A stretch of 64,000 nt of DNA from Pithys albifrons albifrons (lineage: Eukaryota; Chordata; Aves; Passeriformes; Thamnophilidae): the NCBI RefSeq assembly GCF_047495875.1, contig NC_092497.1, positions 6,230,937 to 6,294,936 of the forward strand, in the 5' to 3' direction. Both the position numbers and the translations under genes were made by a program. The notes under the pieces were generated by a model. The model made no database searches. It saw only the letters and a list, made by a program, of their open reading frames with translations, and was not told the origin of the DNA. How positions within the stretch are numbered: the first letter of the stretch is position 1; each line of letters opens with the position of its first letter. Positions 34,283 through 46,619 of the stretch are shown piece after piece.

Positions 34283-36083
34283 TGATATACATCTAAATAA
34301 TGCAAGATCCAAGTGCCAGAGACAGACAAGGGGTCTGAGCCTCATAAGGTTCATAGGTCTAAGTATCAAACTAAGGATGCCAGTGTGTTAGAGAGGTTTG
34401 GTTAACTGTGAAAGGGACCACCAGTCAAAGAATTCATAGCTCTATATGTTAATAGCTGTGTATGTGTATTATGTATGGGTATGTAAAAGTGTGTTGTATA
34501 TATGACAGGCCTAAAGTCAGCAACTAGAAAAATAGAGGTTTATTTACTTTTTCCCAGTTAATCATGCTTGCACTTATGTGGGTGTATAACTCTCTAGTTA
34601 AATTCCAGATGAATAAGCTGGTGGGTAGGAAGACATCTATATATCTGCAAAGTTTCATAGTCCAAGCCAGTGATGAATGAGGTGTCTGGGATGTGGTCAT
34701 GGATATTAGGTAGAATGATATCTTGCGCTAATATTCAAGACATCCCTAATTGTGAGGATGCTTGTGAGATGCTTGGGTGATTGCATGCATTTGTTCATTA
34801 ACTGACATCAAGCTGGACTAGCCAATGAGTAGGGAGAAACTTGCACAGTGGATAGGTCTATACTTGAGACAGACCTTGAGGCCACACTGATACTGGGAAC
34901 TGTGAACACGAGTATTTGTGAAAACTAGAGACTGAAAATGTGTGTGAACTTCAATCCAGACCCTGTGTCTGTGGGATACACCCTCAGCCTTGATGCTGGT
35001 CAAGCCCATAAAGGGAAATATCTGCAGCTGGACCTATTGGATGATGAGTGAGAAATTTCCATGTTCTGAATGTTTAGTGGATGGGAATGAAACAGCCAGG
35101 AGTCATTAGATTCATAGTCTTTTTCACATCTTTAAGCATGGAGGCAGTCTAAGTTCTTCCCTGAAACTTCACTACATTTCAGAGGCCAAAACCTTGAGGC
35201 TAAACATTGTAATATGAATTTTTCAGATTATTCTATTTTTTAATACGTTTCCATATATGTTCATATGTGTTCTATAAATCCTTCCAAATTCATTTGCAAA
35301 AGCAGAAAGATACTGAGAAATATATATTAAAAATATTTTAAAAATATTAAAAGGTGACAAGTCTTCTCTCTCTGTAACCTAAGAAGTAGAAATTTACAGA
35401 AAAATATCACTATGTCAAGAAGAATGCAGGAAATACCCATCTCCTCATCACTCCTGCTTTCTGTTCCTTTCATCCTCATTTTGGAGCAGCCACCAGCTGT
35501 AGGCTTGAAAATTAATCTGAATCCTCACAATTTCAGATGTTTTCATTTTAAATAAAATAGACAAATTTCTATTTTGGGAGGAAACGATTATAGTTTTGTC
35601 AGATTTCCAGGCACGGTCTCTGAACTGATAGCAATATTGGCAAAGAAAATGGTTGTGAGCTGAGTGCTAAAATGTCTCTATCAAGACAAAGTTAGATCTA
35701 AATAGTCTCAAAAGCTTCTCAGGGGCAATGAGGAGGGTTTTGATACAAAATGAGAAACTAAAGGATGATTGAACATGGACTGGAGGTTTTCCAGTTTGAA
35801 CTTGTGGTACCTAAATCCTGTCTTGGTGTCAATTTAGGAGCCCTAAGTCACCCTGAGACTAACCTGTGAGTATAACGCTTCATCTAATTCTTGCTTACAT
35901 CCCTTATCCAGGTTTTTCAGTGCTAGTTAACACCCTTGATAGAGGGCTCAGGGAAGAGTTAGCACTGACTCATGGGATTTGTGAAATCCTTTTGGTTTTG
36001 TGAAAGAGGATTGGCTCGATACAGTATCTAAGCCTGAAAAGCATAAACAGTATGGAAAACATCACAGACTTACTATATCTGCC
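34283..36083. other. Unique non-coding DNA
   Basis: No element recognised; AT-rich around 35,310-35,350. Confidence 0.5.
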
Positions 36084-36228
36084 TATTGTGATTTAACCCC
36101 AACCAGCAACTCAGTTCCACACAGTTCCTTACTTATTTCCCCCATGTTGGGGTGGGGAGAGAATCAGAACAATAAAAGTGAAAATAATCATGTTTTGAGT
36201 TCAAGACAGTTTAAGATGTAAATAAAAA

Positions 36229-36290
36229 GCTAAAAAAAAAACCAAAAACCCAAAAAACAAACACAAAACCAACCAACCAAAACCCAAACA
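36229..36290. repeat. A/C-rich tract inside the outer LTR
   Basis: About 60 bp of A-runs with single or double C (AAAACCAACCAACC) sit inside the older LTR, where I would expect a much shorter A-rich segment. This suggests expansion or insertion in place. Confidence 0.8.
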
Positions 36291-36314
36291 GGCACACAGC
36301 AAAATAAAACAGGG

Positions 36315-36318
36315 AATC
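36315..36318. repeat. 4-bp target duplication of inner LTR (left)
   Basis: AATC, repeated at 36,672-36,675. Joining across gives the order expected for the outer LTR. Confidence 0.65.
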
Positions 36319-36671
36319 TGTTAGAAAGAGAATTAGGGTTTTGCTGAAGCTAAAGGAACTGTAAGAGAATAGTTAGGGGATAATTAGTTTCCAACGGTTT
36401 TTCCTGTCTTTGGAGGGGGGTGGGTGTTCTTGGGCAGGCAAACGAACTGGGTCAGATTGTGAACCCCAATTCCCAGCCAATAGGAAGAGGGGGCAGGGAC
36501 CTTTCGGCCAGGAAAGGGTATAAAAAGTTCTGTTTCTTTTTGTTCTGGGTCTCTCTCCTAGGCTAGGGGGACACACCCGATTCAGCTGAATTTGTTAAAT
36601 AAAAGTTTAGTTTTGCTTTGACGACTTTGTGCCCTCTACATTTTATTGGTAAAATGTGAGCATTTCTCACA
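36319..36671 (+). mobile_element. Inner solo LTR nested in an older LTR (353 bp)
   Basis: The element begins TGTTAGAAAG and ends TTTCTCACA, flanked by AATC on both sides. It has a typical retroviral promoter layout on the plus strand: CCAAT (36,477-36,481), TATAAAAA (36,519-36,526) and the poly-A signal AATAAA (36,598-36,603) about 80 bp downstream, then T-rich sequence. The 4-bp duplication suggests class I. It interrupts the outer LTR, so it is the younger of the two. Only an LTR is present, with no gag, pol or env sequence. Confidence 0.8.
36477..36526 (+). promoter_or_regulatory. Inner LTR promoter (CCAAT and TATA)
   Basis: CCAAT at 36,477 and TATAAAAA at 36,519 are spaced like a standard retroviral U3 promoter. 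Current activity is unknown. Confidence 0.6.
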
Positions 36672-37093
36672 AATCCATTCACCCATTCCAGTGGGCAGAC
36701 GGGTGCTCAGCCATCCCCAGGAGAGCAGGGCTCCATCATGTGTAGTAATGACTGGGGAATACAAAAGCCATCATTCCAAACTTCCCCATTTTGCTTCCTT
36801 CTTCTCCCAGCTTTATATGTTCAGTATGACACTGTATGGTATGGAATAATCCTGTGGTCAGCTGGGATCAGCTTTCCCAGCTATGTCCCCTCCCATCAGC
36901 TTGTGCACTCCCAGCCCCCTCACTGGTGGGGTGGGTTGAGAAGCAGAAAAGGCCTTGGCTTCATGCAAACTCTGCCCAGCAATAATTACAACATCTGTCT
37001 ATTATCATCACTGTTACCAGCAAAAATTCAAACCATAGCCTTATACTACACATTATTAAGAAAATTAACTCTACCCCAACTAAAACCAGCACA

Positions 37094-39398
37094 CTGCATA
37101 CACCTGGAAAGCAAAAGTACTTCTGAAATGATCTGAGGAGCAGACATTTCACAAGGAAGTTTGCTGTCTTTTCTCTGTGTCAGGTTGTCACATATAAGCA
37201 CATATAATTCTTATGGCTGCATAAGTAATGTCTTTCACAAAGCACTGACTTCTGTCCATGCAGTTCTTTGTCTTTAATGGTAAAATCAGTGGTTTTGTTA
37301 AGATTTTAAAACTGACCTATTTATCAAGGTGATAGCACATATACACAACCAACCCTTGCCACTTCCTTTGCAACACATCTCTGGTTTCCTTTTTATCGTG
37401 TACTGAAGAGTAGCTTAGGAGAAGCAGAGGTCAGTCCAGATTTCACAAATCAATATTTCACTTAGAAATACAGTCATGGATCAGAAGTGTAGTTGTATCC
37501 CAGAAAAAAGAAATCAGGGTTTTATCCTTCCCCCAGCTGGAATTATATTTGGCAAAAAAACACGAGTCAAACGTCTGAGCCAGGATTTGGTGATACAAGC
37601 TACCTTGCATCAAGTAAGCCAATTCCCTTTGATCATAGAGTGAACTTGTGCTTAATGCGTCTTCTGACATGAGATTGTCATATCTCAGTTCGCAGCAAGA
37701 ATACATGCCTTGAGAGAGGGACCCGAGCAGAAGGTTTAAATTGGGCCTTTACAGGTCTGATAAAGAAAGGAGCGCTAAGGAAATTGATGGAATGATGTGC
37801 ATTGCCTAAAAGTGTCCCATTTATGTCCTTTCAATTTCATCTGTTCATAGATCTGGAACAGTTAGATCTTCACTGATATTTCTGTGCCTAAATTTTAAAC
37901 AAAACATTATTACCAGGTTTGCTTTTCCAATACAGTCAAGTCACATTCCTGTTCTCAGTACTATGAGGCATTCAAGAACCATTTTCCAATTTTGAAATGC
38001 ACTTTGCAGCTGCTCCCTCTTTACTGTGTGTTGCACAGAGGATATTTGTTGTAATATCCTGCAACAAATTAAATTTCAAATTAAGTCTGAGACTACAAAA
38101 AATACAGAGTTCTTTTTCTGTTTTGTTCTGCTATCCCTTGTCTTCCAGTTCTGAGGTTTAGTTAAGCATTAAGTTTTGGAATCTATTGATGAAAAAATAA
38201 GCATAGACAGTCATATTTGGACATATTTGGAGTTTACAGCCCTGTTTTTCTGAGTCATGCCCTCATAAATAGCCACTTTACTTTGCTTGAATAACAAAAT
38301 AGGATCACAACACTGACTGTGTATCATAAGCACCTAACCCTCCTCCATAAAAACTAAAGAACAAGGAGTTATAGTGTGATTTTCCTGAAAAAGGCAAAAG
38401 AAACTTCAGATTTTCATCTGATCTGCAGTCACACTGATAAACACTGAGTTCACTAAGTTTGAGGAGAAAAAGCGATGCTCAAATGGAACTCACAAACCAA
38501 TTCATGCCATGACACTTGTTAGCAAGTTTCCATCTCACAGACTTCCAGGGATATGAAAGATGATGTATGTTTGTAAGGGACCCTGATTATTTCCGAGACT
38601 TCACTTCAGCTGTTGAGCTATCTGGGTTCTGTACAACTATAAATTCCAAATTTGTGTATCAGTTGAAAATACAGAACTACTTACACAAAATATTCTCCAA
38701 CTCACCAAAACCAAAGCAAGATTTCACTATTAGATTAGAATAAAAATATAACCAGAATTTACATTCTCCCACTGTTAATTCCTCAGAAAGTTTCATTATT
38801 TATATGTTTCTTTCCTTTTTTATATTCATGTGTTGATATGCCCTCTGTTTCTATTATATCTCTGTCTTTATGTAGGGTTAGTTCTCAGTAAGGAGGAACA
38901 GTCATTAAAGAAATGAATAAATCTTCCACATAATCAACTGATGTGTGGTTCTTTTCCAGGATTCACAATGTAAAGCCATCTCTGTAAGTGTTCAGAAATA
39001 CTCAGACATTTTAAATAATCATAATGTTTTTATGATAGAAATCTCTGAGTAATTCCAAGGTGGCTCTAAATGATGAAATAAACCCTCATATTTCTTTTTA
39101 AAAAAAAGGCTTTGTTCCAAATAGGTCACTAGAATTCTCTTAGTATCTACCTACTTTTTCTAATTTTCCGTGGACATTATTTGGAGGTGGAGCATCAAAT
39201 TAGGTAGAAGTGCTTCTGGAGGTATCAAAGTATTTATGATTACTTGTCTCTATATATCTGCAGAAAGCATTACTGTACATGATAATAAAGCAATATCCAA
39301 ATAAAACTTAGAATATTTTTAGTAATATACAGAAAATTTTGATTAAGATCAAACACTTTTCTTGAGAAGCTTAAAAAAGTCTGTGGAAAAAGGACCTC
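37094..39398. other. Unique AT-rich non-coding DNA
   Basis: No gene or repeat recognised apart from the 5-bp LTR flank at the left edge. Confidence 0.5.
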
Positions 39399-39502
39399 TC
39401 TCTGTCTCTGTCTCCTGTCTCTGTTTTGCTCTCTCTGTCTCTCTCTGTGTCTCTCTCTGTCTCTCTGTCTCTCTCTCTCCCTCTCCCCCCCCCCCATATA
39501 TA
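39399..39502. repeat. (TCTCTG)n microsatellite followed by poly-C and TA
   Basis: A pyrimidine-rich CTCTCTGTCTCTGT array ends in about 10-11 C residues, then ATATATAT. The frames across it are repeat artefacts. Confidence 0.92.
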
Positions 39503-40991
39503 TGTACATGCAGGGTCCAACATTTAACAACACTGTCTCTAACTACTTAAGAAAAATAAAAATGATACAGAAAATCATAGGAAACCCATAGAGTCCAATC
39601 CCAAACACCACTGAAGTCAGGGAAAGTATTTCTATATATGTCATAATTTTAATTGAATTGTTATAATATATGAAGTTTAACATTAGTTTTAGTTAACATT
39701 ATATATGTAGAACTACACACTTCTAAGATACTTGGTTTAGCTCTGTCTCCAGTGAATAGAGAAAGCTAAATGCTAAATTAGCTATCTAAGATATATGGCG
39801 TGAGACATCTTTTGGGAGAACTCATCTTTCTGTTTTGACTTTAAATGGGGCACAAATAATAAGTTTTAACTAGGCAGCTGGCATGTGGATGGCTAAAGCT
39901 GAGAGGAGGACAACAGTAACTGATAAATAAAATATACAGACAGCATAAGCAAGGACTAACTTTAATTCTACTGCAGACTATCTGAAAGTGCATACAAACT
40001 AGAGACCCCATTACAGATGTCCTTGCACTCATTTAGAAGCATTTTCAAGAACTGGACACTGAGATTAATTTGAATCATTGAAGGGAATGGGATCTATCTT
40101 GCCAGTATTGGATCTGATTTTGTCTGCTATCTATATGTGAACTCCCAAAATTATTAAAAAAAAAGCCAGAAAAACCTAAAATCTGCTAAGAGATCAATAT
40201 GACAGAAACAGTACAACAGTCATGCCAAACCCTGAAGCAGCAATACATTTCTTTTTCACTACCCAAGACAAATCTTGCAGAAACACAGGAGATGGCATAA
40301 AAATTAAAACGCTTCTGAATGAACTAACATGCCTTGAGTCACTTCAGAGGAGAGGCAGTGCAGCTTTGAAATACTCATCTCCAATTCTTCAGTTTCTGTT
40401 CTGTCTTGTATCTTTCTGCTCCCATGACCACACTTCATAATTATGGATAAACATAGAGAGTGTAAAGAAAGCCTTAATTGAAGGTTAATCCCCAACAGTT
40501 AAATTCAAGAGTTCTCTTTGATAAAAAAAGCAAAAGACCCTTAGAGGTAAAACACATGAAATTTTGATTAGATTTCAGAGTCTGTTTGATGACAAAAAGG
40601 TTAATGCATTTTTCTTTAAAGTTCTCTTTATTTATTAGCTATTCTTTTGAATGCTTTCAGTTTAGAAATAGCTCTTTATGGATGAAGGGAACAGTGATAC
40701 CTAGCACACTCTTAATGTAGGGGTGAAATGTACACTTTGTAATAGCTGCAGTGAATGCTGGCCACATCACAATCAAAACAAGGTGTGATTTCAATCAGAT
40801 CGTGCAAAGTGAAATTCATTCAAAGAATATAAACCTCTGAACAAACCATAGAGTTAGGGCCACCTAAATCTTACCAAACTGAATTATATCACAGTTTTAT
40901 AACAACCTAAGAAGAATCAGTGATTTAATCACCATAATACTATTTGCTGATGATTTCTGAGGCATTAGTGCAGGGGTTTTTAGAACCATAA
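39503..40991. other. Unique AT-rich non-coding DNA
   Basis: Nothing recognised. The last five bases (CATAA) are the putative left flank repeat of the following LTR. Confidence 0.5.
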
Positions 40992-41468
40992 TGTGGGAAA
41001 ATTCTCTTGATCCAAAATTTAGAGGCAGAATCCAAATAGAAGTGAAATAGGAACATTTATTTAACAGTGCACACAAGGAACTCTCTGGGAAACACCTGCA
41101 GCAACTCAGCTGGCGCTAGAGAATTTCTCCAGGAGCCCCCAAACCAAAGTGAAACTGTAGCTTATAAACTACCATTTCCCCACCCTGTCACTGCCCCCAG
41201 GGTGGTCCAGCCTTCTTGTCCTTGGATTGGGCATCTATATGTGGGCAATTTTAGCTATGACATTAACTGTAATTGGTGGTTCTCGTTGCCTTGACAAGCC
41301 CTATCCCTGGCTGCTTGGACCCTGGCAGCAGCCCCTGACTGGAGCTGTTACTTACAGCCTTCCTGCCTTTCACACCTAGCTAAGGGACACCTAATCTCCC
41401 TCGGACTTTTCTAGAAACCTTCCCCCCGCCTCCCCATACTATTTCCCTTTATTAATTCAATTAAAACA
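40992..41468 (-). mobile_element. Solo LTR of an endogenous retrovirus (about 477 bp)
   Basis: Read on the minus strand it runs from TGTTTTAATTGAATT (41,468) to TTTTCCCACA (40,992). Promoter elements lie in order: two CCAAT boxes (plus-strand ATTGG at 41,272-41,276 and 41,226-41,230), TTTATAAG (about 41,162-41,169) and AATAAA (plus-strand TTTATT at 41,056-41,061), about 105 bp after the TATA box. The flanks CATAA (40,987-40,991) and GATAA (41,469-41,473) match at four of five bases. I cannot name the family; the order of signals and the TG...CA ends are the evidence. Confidence 0.62.
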
Positions 41469-41473
41469 GATAA

Positions 41474-42539
41474 TTGTGTAAAAACTGGAGAAACTGTGCA
41501 AAATATAAACAGTCCTACATATTCAACCATTCATGCCTCTGGCTTGTGATGAATCCCCAATCTATTTTCTCACCCATAATACTTATAATGGCATTCTTAG
41601 TGGCACCAAGAACACTATGCTTCTTAATAGTTAAGATACTGTTTATATCTTTAATGGAAACTTGTTGGAAAAAAAATGTAATACTGAGTTACACAGAATG
41701 TTTATACAGAAAAATATTTGGAACATATAAATGTGGGTGTTAGGAATAAATACGGAACTCAGAAATTGAAATGAGAGAAAAAAAACCAATGGAAAACATT
41801 TAATATAATTAACCAAAATTATACTCAGAGAGGATGACTATGAATGAACAACATACTTGATATGACTCTTAGAATATTACAAGCTATTATTTGTATGTGC
41901 TAGTTATTTAACTACTTCTCTGTGTTTAGTGCTTAAATTTCTTAGCAAATTGGAAGTGTTCACTCATACCTGTCTTTAGTGATACAAAATGCTGAATATA
42001 CCAAAGAAGGAAAATTATTTTTCTTCTCGAGACTGAGACGACCAGAATATGTCCTATAGCAAAGGCAGTGCTTTGACCTATGTAAAAAGTTCCATTACTA
42101 GTCTGAAAGCCCAGAGCAGGGCCAAGGGCATAAACTGATACATCAGTGCTCAAATGAGGAATATTTACATCAGTAGATAGTCAGGAGGTTTCAAGACACA
42201 TTTTGTTTTTTCTCTGAAGATGACTTCAGTACCTTTATTAATATTATTCCCACTCTTCAAATATCTCTCCACTTCTCTGGCAAATTGTTCTGGAAAGAGT
42301 GGACTAAATGCTCTGATGGTACAGACTGGATAGAAGTTTTGGATCACCTTTATCCACCAGGCTTCTGACGGCCTTGGCTTTTCTTCCATTTTTGTTTACA
42401 TAGAAGGATATGCAAATGTGATTGTGTGGGCCAGAAGATTCAACCACTGGGGAGCTTCACTCCCCACTGGAAGTAGTTATTCCATTTTCATTTATATTCC
42501 TGTTCTAATGTGATCATGGAACAGTGCCTACAAGAAAGA
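41474..42539. other. Unique non-coding DNA
   Basis: Nothing recognised. Confidence 0.5.
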
Positions 42540-42845
42540 TGGGGGGAGACTATTTACAGGGATATGTAGTGACAGAACAAGATAGAATGGCTTCAAACTG
42601 AAAGGGATTGCTTTAGATCACATGCCAGGAAGACATGCTTTCCTGTGAGGGTGGGGAGGCCCTGACACAGGTTGCCCAGAGAAGCTGTGGCTGCTGCATC
42701 CCTGGAAATTTTCAAGGCCAGGTTGTATGGGTCTCTGAGCAACCTGATACAGTGAAGGGATTCCTGTCCATGGTAGGGGTGGTCAGAACTAGATGATCTT
42801 TAAAGTTCTTTGCAACATAAACCATTCTAGGATTCTATGATTTAA
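42540..42845 (+). mobile_element. CR1 3'-end fragment (about 300 bp)
   Basis: From TAGTGACAGAACAAGATAGA the sequence follows the CR1 3' untranslated region through GAGGCCCTGACACAGGTTGC, CCCAGAGAAGCTGTGG and GGTGGTCAGAACTAGATGAT to the tail CTAGGATTCTATGATTTA. It is a 5'-truncated copy of a subfamily different from those at 14.7 and 30.2 kb. Confidence 0.9.
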
Positions 42846-43783
42846 TGAAAGTACTCTGAGAATTTCCCATGATCTCTGGTCATCAGGAAAGATTTTATTC
42901 AGACATATCTCTAAAGTGATGTAGAATGTCTTGAGCATGTGTGAAAATTAGCTGTAGCTCTTTTCAGGCTATATTTCACATTTTCTCTCATTTTTCTATC
43001 TGTAGAAACAGAGTAAAATGTTTAGGATGCATGGTCAAAATTCCTGGCTCCTTAGAAAAGTCACAGATCAAATCATAAGATTAGTAAGATCTGAATACTG
43101 ATAAATACCTGAATGTAGGAGACAATATCTAGTAATTATCTCAAGCAAAAATATTTATAATTATTTAAAAATTACTCACATCTTTACCAAGTATACATAA
43201 AATATTAAACCCCAGTTTCCAAATCTGTAATATAAATACTAAATTAACATTATTTCAATTACAGCTTTAAACTTTAAGTTTACAAACCTAAGTTCCTTTT
43301 TTAATTAGTGATCCAATATTACCTACTTCTACCATCAGTGTTTAAATGTATTCACTTTGCTGAAAAAGAAAGGAATCCTATGGAGCCCTAGTTTTGATCT
43401 TTTGGATGAGAAGATGAGAGTGTAAAAACACAACTTGGCAATGCTTTCAGTCCTATCATTTCAGTGGTAGGGCTGCTTTGACTGCTGCTTACAGTAGAAA
43501 CACCTCATTCTGCTATAGTGGGTGAATATCAACTTATTCTCACTGCCAAGGACCATTTTTTTTGGCTGTCAAGTTTTGCTATACAAGTGTACAAATGTAT
43601 AAAGTGTGGAATTATTTAAACACCAAGAGGGCACTTTATGTTTTGCCATAATTGCACCTCCGGGACAATCTATGACTCCAGAAGATTTTTAGTGTAGACT
43701 CAGGGCCTGTTTTGGTCTTCTACCTAAGTGAATGCAACATGAAAAACCCAGAAACCTCCCATCAATTGATCCACAATCATGAA
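42846..43783. other. AT-rich non-coding DNA
   Basis: No feature recognised. Confidence 0.5.
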
Positions 43784-43868
43784 GAAAAAAACCAAATCAA
43801 AACAAAAAAAACCAAACCAAACCAAAACAAAAAAAAACAACAAAAAGCCAACAAACCAAACAACCCCC
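43784..43868. repeat. A/C-rich low-complexity tract
   Basis: AACCAAACCAAACCAAAAC-type units over about 85 bp. Confidence 0.9.
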
Positions 43869-44923
43869 AAACATTTCATTCTCTCAGCGTCTGCTTCCTA
43901 CATTGTTGCAGATTAAACACCTAGCAGATAAACAGATTATTGTCTTTCATATTAACATTCTGTGGAAGACTAAAGGGTACAGATTGCTACCCTGGATATT
44001 TATGAGTTTTTGACTGTTCTTTCCAGGAAAAAAAGGGCTCTTCAGATAGGTAAAGGACTCTTATCAGGAGTTCTGAGTAAATAGAATGTGTTGGGCTGGT
44101 CACTGTGACACTTTGTGGTGTTTAAATTTCATCAGGACAAAAATTAATTTAGGAACAACCTCTCCTCTTTCTGCCCCTGAAAGAGGCTCCAGGTACCCAT
44201 TGGTGTCCAAGAAGTGAGGGAGCAGTACATCTTCACCAAAAAACATCTCTATGTTTGTCTAGAGGATCAGATTATTAGAAGGAATCTGCCACAGACATTT
44301 TAAAGACGGATTGAATAAAACACAGCTAAATTTCTAACGGACTGAAGAATACAGCAGGAGCCATTATAGGCAGTGACAGTATCCAAGTTCTTAAATGACA
44401 TGTTCCCTAATAAAATAATAAGTTCAGTAAAATTCTAGGTATCTGAGGATATAGACCCCTGCTAACAGGGTAAGTCAAACCCTTCCCACACACATCCATG
44501 GTAAACTGGCCCATCTGGGAAATTATTCCTGACGCAAATCTTAAGATTAATTGATTTCAGGTGAAACTTATAGCAGATACCTGAGAAATTTTAAAGAAAC
44601 AATAAAAACTGTGACACATTTATATCGGAACTTGTTTCCCATGTATAACAGGAAAACATGAAACAGAGGAAAACATGTTATTAGTAATGGGCTATGAAAG
44701 AGGAAATATTTTTAGTCCCTGATAGACAAACAATGAGGGCCCAAGGTCTTGGCACTCACAAGATAGAAACAACATGAAAATAATAACCCAGACTCTTCCC
44801 AGACACAAGAGATGTTCAAGGACCCACAAGACAAAAATAATTGTGGGAATTGCATTGCAGTTCCTTCTGTGTACTTACTGTTTTCAATCAAAGCCAAAGC
44901 AGGCTCTTTGTCCTGTGCTGCTA
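43869..44923. other. Unique non-coding DNA
   Basis: Nothing recognised. Confidence 0.5.
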
Positions 44924-44959
44924 CCACCACCACCACCACCACTACTACTACTACTACTA
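44924..44959. repeat. Compound (ACC)n(ACT)n microsatellite
   Basis: About six ACC units pass directly into about six ACT units. A C-to-T change followed by spread would explain the switch. Confidence 0.9.
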
Positions 44960-46356
44960 TAACTACTAGATAGGTAGAAATTGTAAAACCTTGGTCTCCT
45001 AGTATTCAACATCACTTCTTATGGTTTTCATTTTTTTTAAACTATTCTCACCTTAAATAATCTTTCAGTCTTGACAACTACTTGGAAATTGTACTTCATG
45101 CATCTGCTTCATTCCATACCTCTGAACAAGCTTCTAGCTCCTGCTACACCTGTTCCAGCCTGTCTCTTGAGTAAATCCATAGGTACAAAGAATTGCTTGA
45201 TGTATTCCAAGTAAGACCTTTTTAGTGCCTTGTACTATAACAATAAAAATTCAATTTTTGTATGAAATAAAAAAACAACACAAAACCAAAACCAAAACCA
45301 AACATCTGACCCATTGTAGACCTATGTTTGGCTTTTCATGTCTCCACCAGTTATCCCAAAGTCATATTGATATCAACATATATAGAAAGTTCTTGCCCAT
45401 CCTTCCTACTTACACAAAAAACAAAAGCTCTTTCATTACTATTTCTTCTTGTCAAAAAATTCTATTTTTAAAAAATAAAGATGTTTAAATTCTCAGTAGT
45501 CATTTAAAATTTGAGATTAATATGTCACCACAAACTTAAAAAAAATCCAACAAAATTGTCCTTAACTTTAGCCAAAGTAGCATAAGATAAGAGGTAGAAT
45601 AATATGAAGAAAAAAAACCCCACTACCAATATAATGTACATCAGATTTTCAAAATGTATTCCTCCTGGGTCCAATGTCATATCACAAGCACAAAATATGA
45701 AGGCAATCAGAGCATTTTTTCTGTGTTGAGAGCTGTGTTACTTAGTCCTTTTTAATATAATTTAATAATATCACAGTCCTACAGCCACTGCCTGCATCCT
45801 TTTATGCAAGTTTTTTAGTGCAAAAGTTTATCTGATTTGTCTTTAGGAATCAGAAACATTATATATTTCATGCTAGATGTAGACTTTCATGGTGTTGCTA
45901 TGTAGAAAGCTGCACTAAAACAGAAATAACAACTGGGAACTGTGTCCAAAATGAATATAGAAATTAAGCTGAAATGAAAGGACTTATTTTCCATTTGCAG
46001 GAGATAAATGAATTGTTTTGGAACCAAGATAATAAATGGAAAGTCATTGTTTCAAATATTTCTAACGAGTAGAATTGAATGGAGATTTTGTTTGAAAAGT
46101 GTGACCTAAAAGAGCAGAAAAAAAATCTCATTTTAAAGCTTGAATTATACCATCGTCTCTGGAGGTGGGTAAGGTGCTGGCCTCTTGACTCCAGTCATTA
46201 CAAAAAGGAGAGAGAAAAGCCAACTACCAACTGAGAACAGGAAATATGATGGCCCTCCTACAGAGTATGAAAGACTAAGAGGATTGTGAGATCAGAGAGC
46301 CCATAGGAAGCTGCTTTTCGAACTGTCTACACAAAATTAAAAGGTTGTTAAAAAAT
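44960..46356. other. AT-rich non-coding DNA with one A/C tract
   Basis: An A/C-rich tract lies at about 45,267-45,302 (AACCAAAACCAAAACC). Nothing else is recognised. Confidence 0.5.
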
Positions 46357-46410
46357 AGAGGAAAAAAGGGGGACCCCCCACCTCCCCCAATAAACCCAAC
46401 CAAAAAACAA
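46357..46410. repeat. A/C-rich (GGGGGACCCCCC-containing) tract
   Basis: A-runs with CCCC blocks, including GGGGGACCCCCCACC. Confidence 0.7.
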
Positions 46411-46612
46411 CCCTGTTGCTGTGCTGACAAACCTTAAAAAGATGGGTGCAGTCAGCAGACTTGCAAGCAAATGCTTCTCATTTAGTAATGGGTCACAGTT
46501 GGTTTCAGAAACGGTCTGAAAGCTTCAAGATTGGCATGACCGAGCATTTATTCAGCTTAAGCAGAGGCATTTGACACTAGTGGTGGCAAATGTTGATGGA
46601 TTAAATGCATCC

Positions 46613-46619
46613 TTTGAAT
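46613..46619. repeat. Target duplication of the short retroposon fragment (left)
   Basis: TTTGAAT, repeated at 46,705-46,711. Confidence 0.6.

Larger units (their letters stand above)
36084..37093 (-). mobile_element. Solo LTR, interrupted by a second LTR
   Basis: On the minus strand this starts TGTGCTGGTTTTAG at 37,093 and ends AAATCACAATA at 36,084. In between it has TGACACTGTATGG-like blocks, a TATAAAG box (minus strand, about 36,814-36,820), a CAGTTTAAG region and GATTCTCTCCCC, an LTR arrangement I associate with bird genomes. The flanking 5-mers CTGCC (36,079-36,083) and CTGCA (37,094-37,098) match at four of five positions, consistent with the 5-bp duplication of class III (ERVL-like) elements. 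Leaving out the inserted LTR (36,319-36,671) and one 4-bp repeat gives about 650 bp. No internal viral genes adjoin it. Confidence 0.75.

Noticed and set aside
36738..37136. 132-codon plus-strand frame
   Set aside because: Lies within the outer LTR, antisense to it, and shows no protein features.
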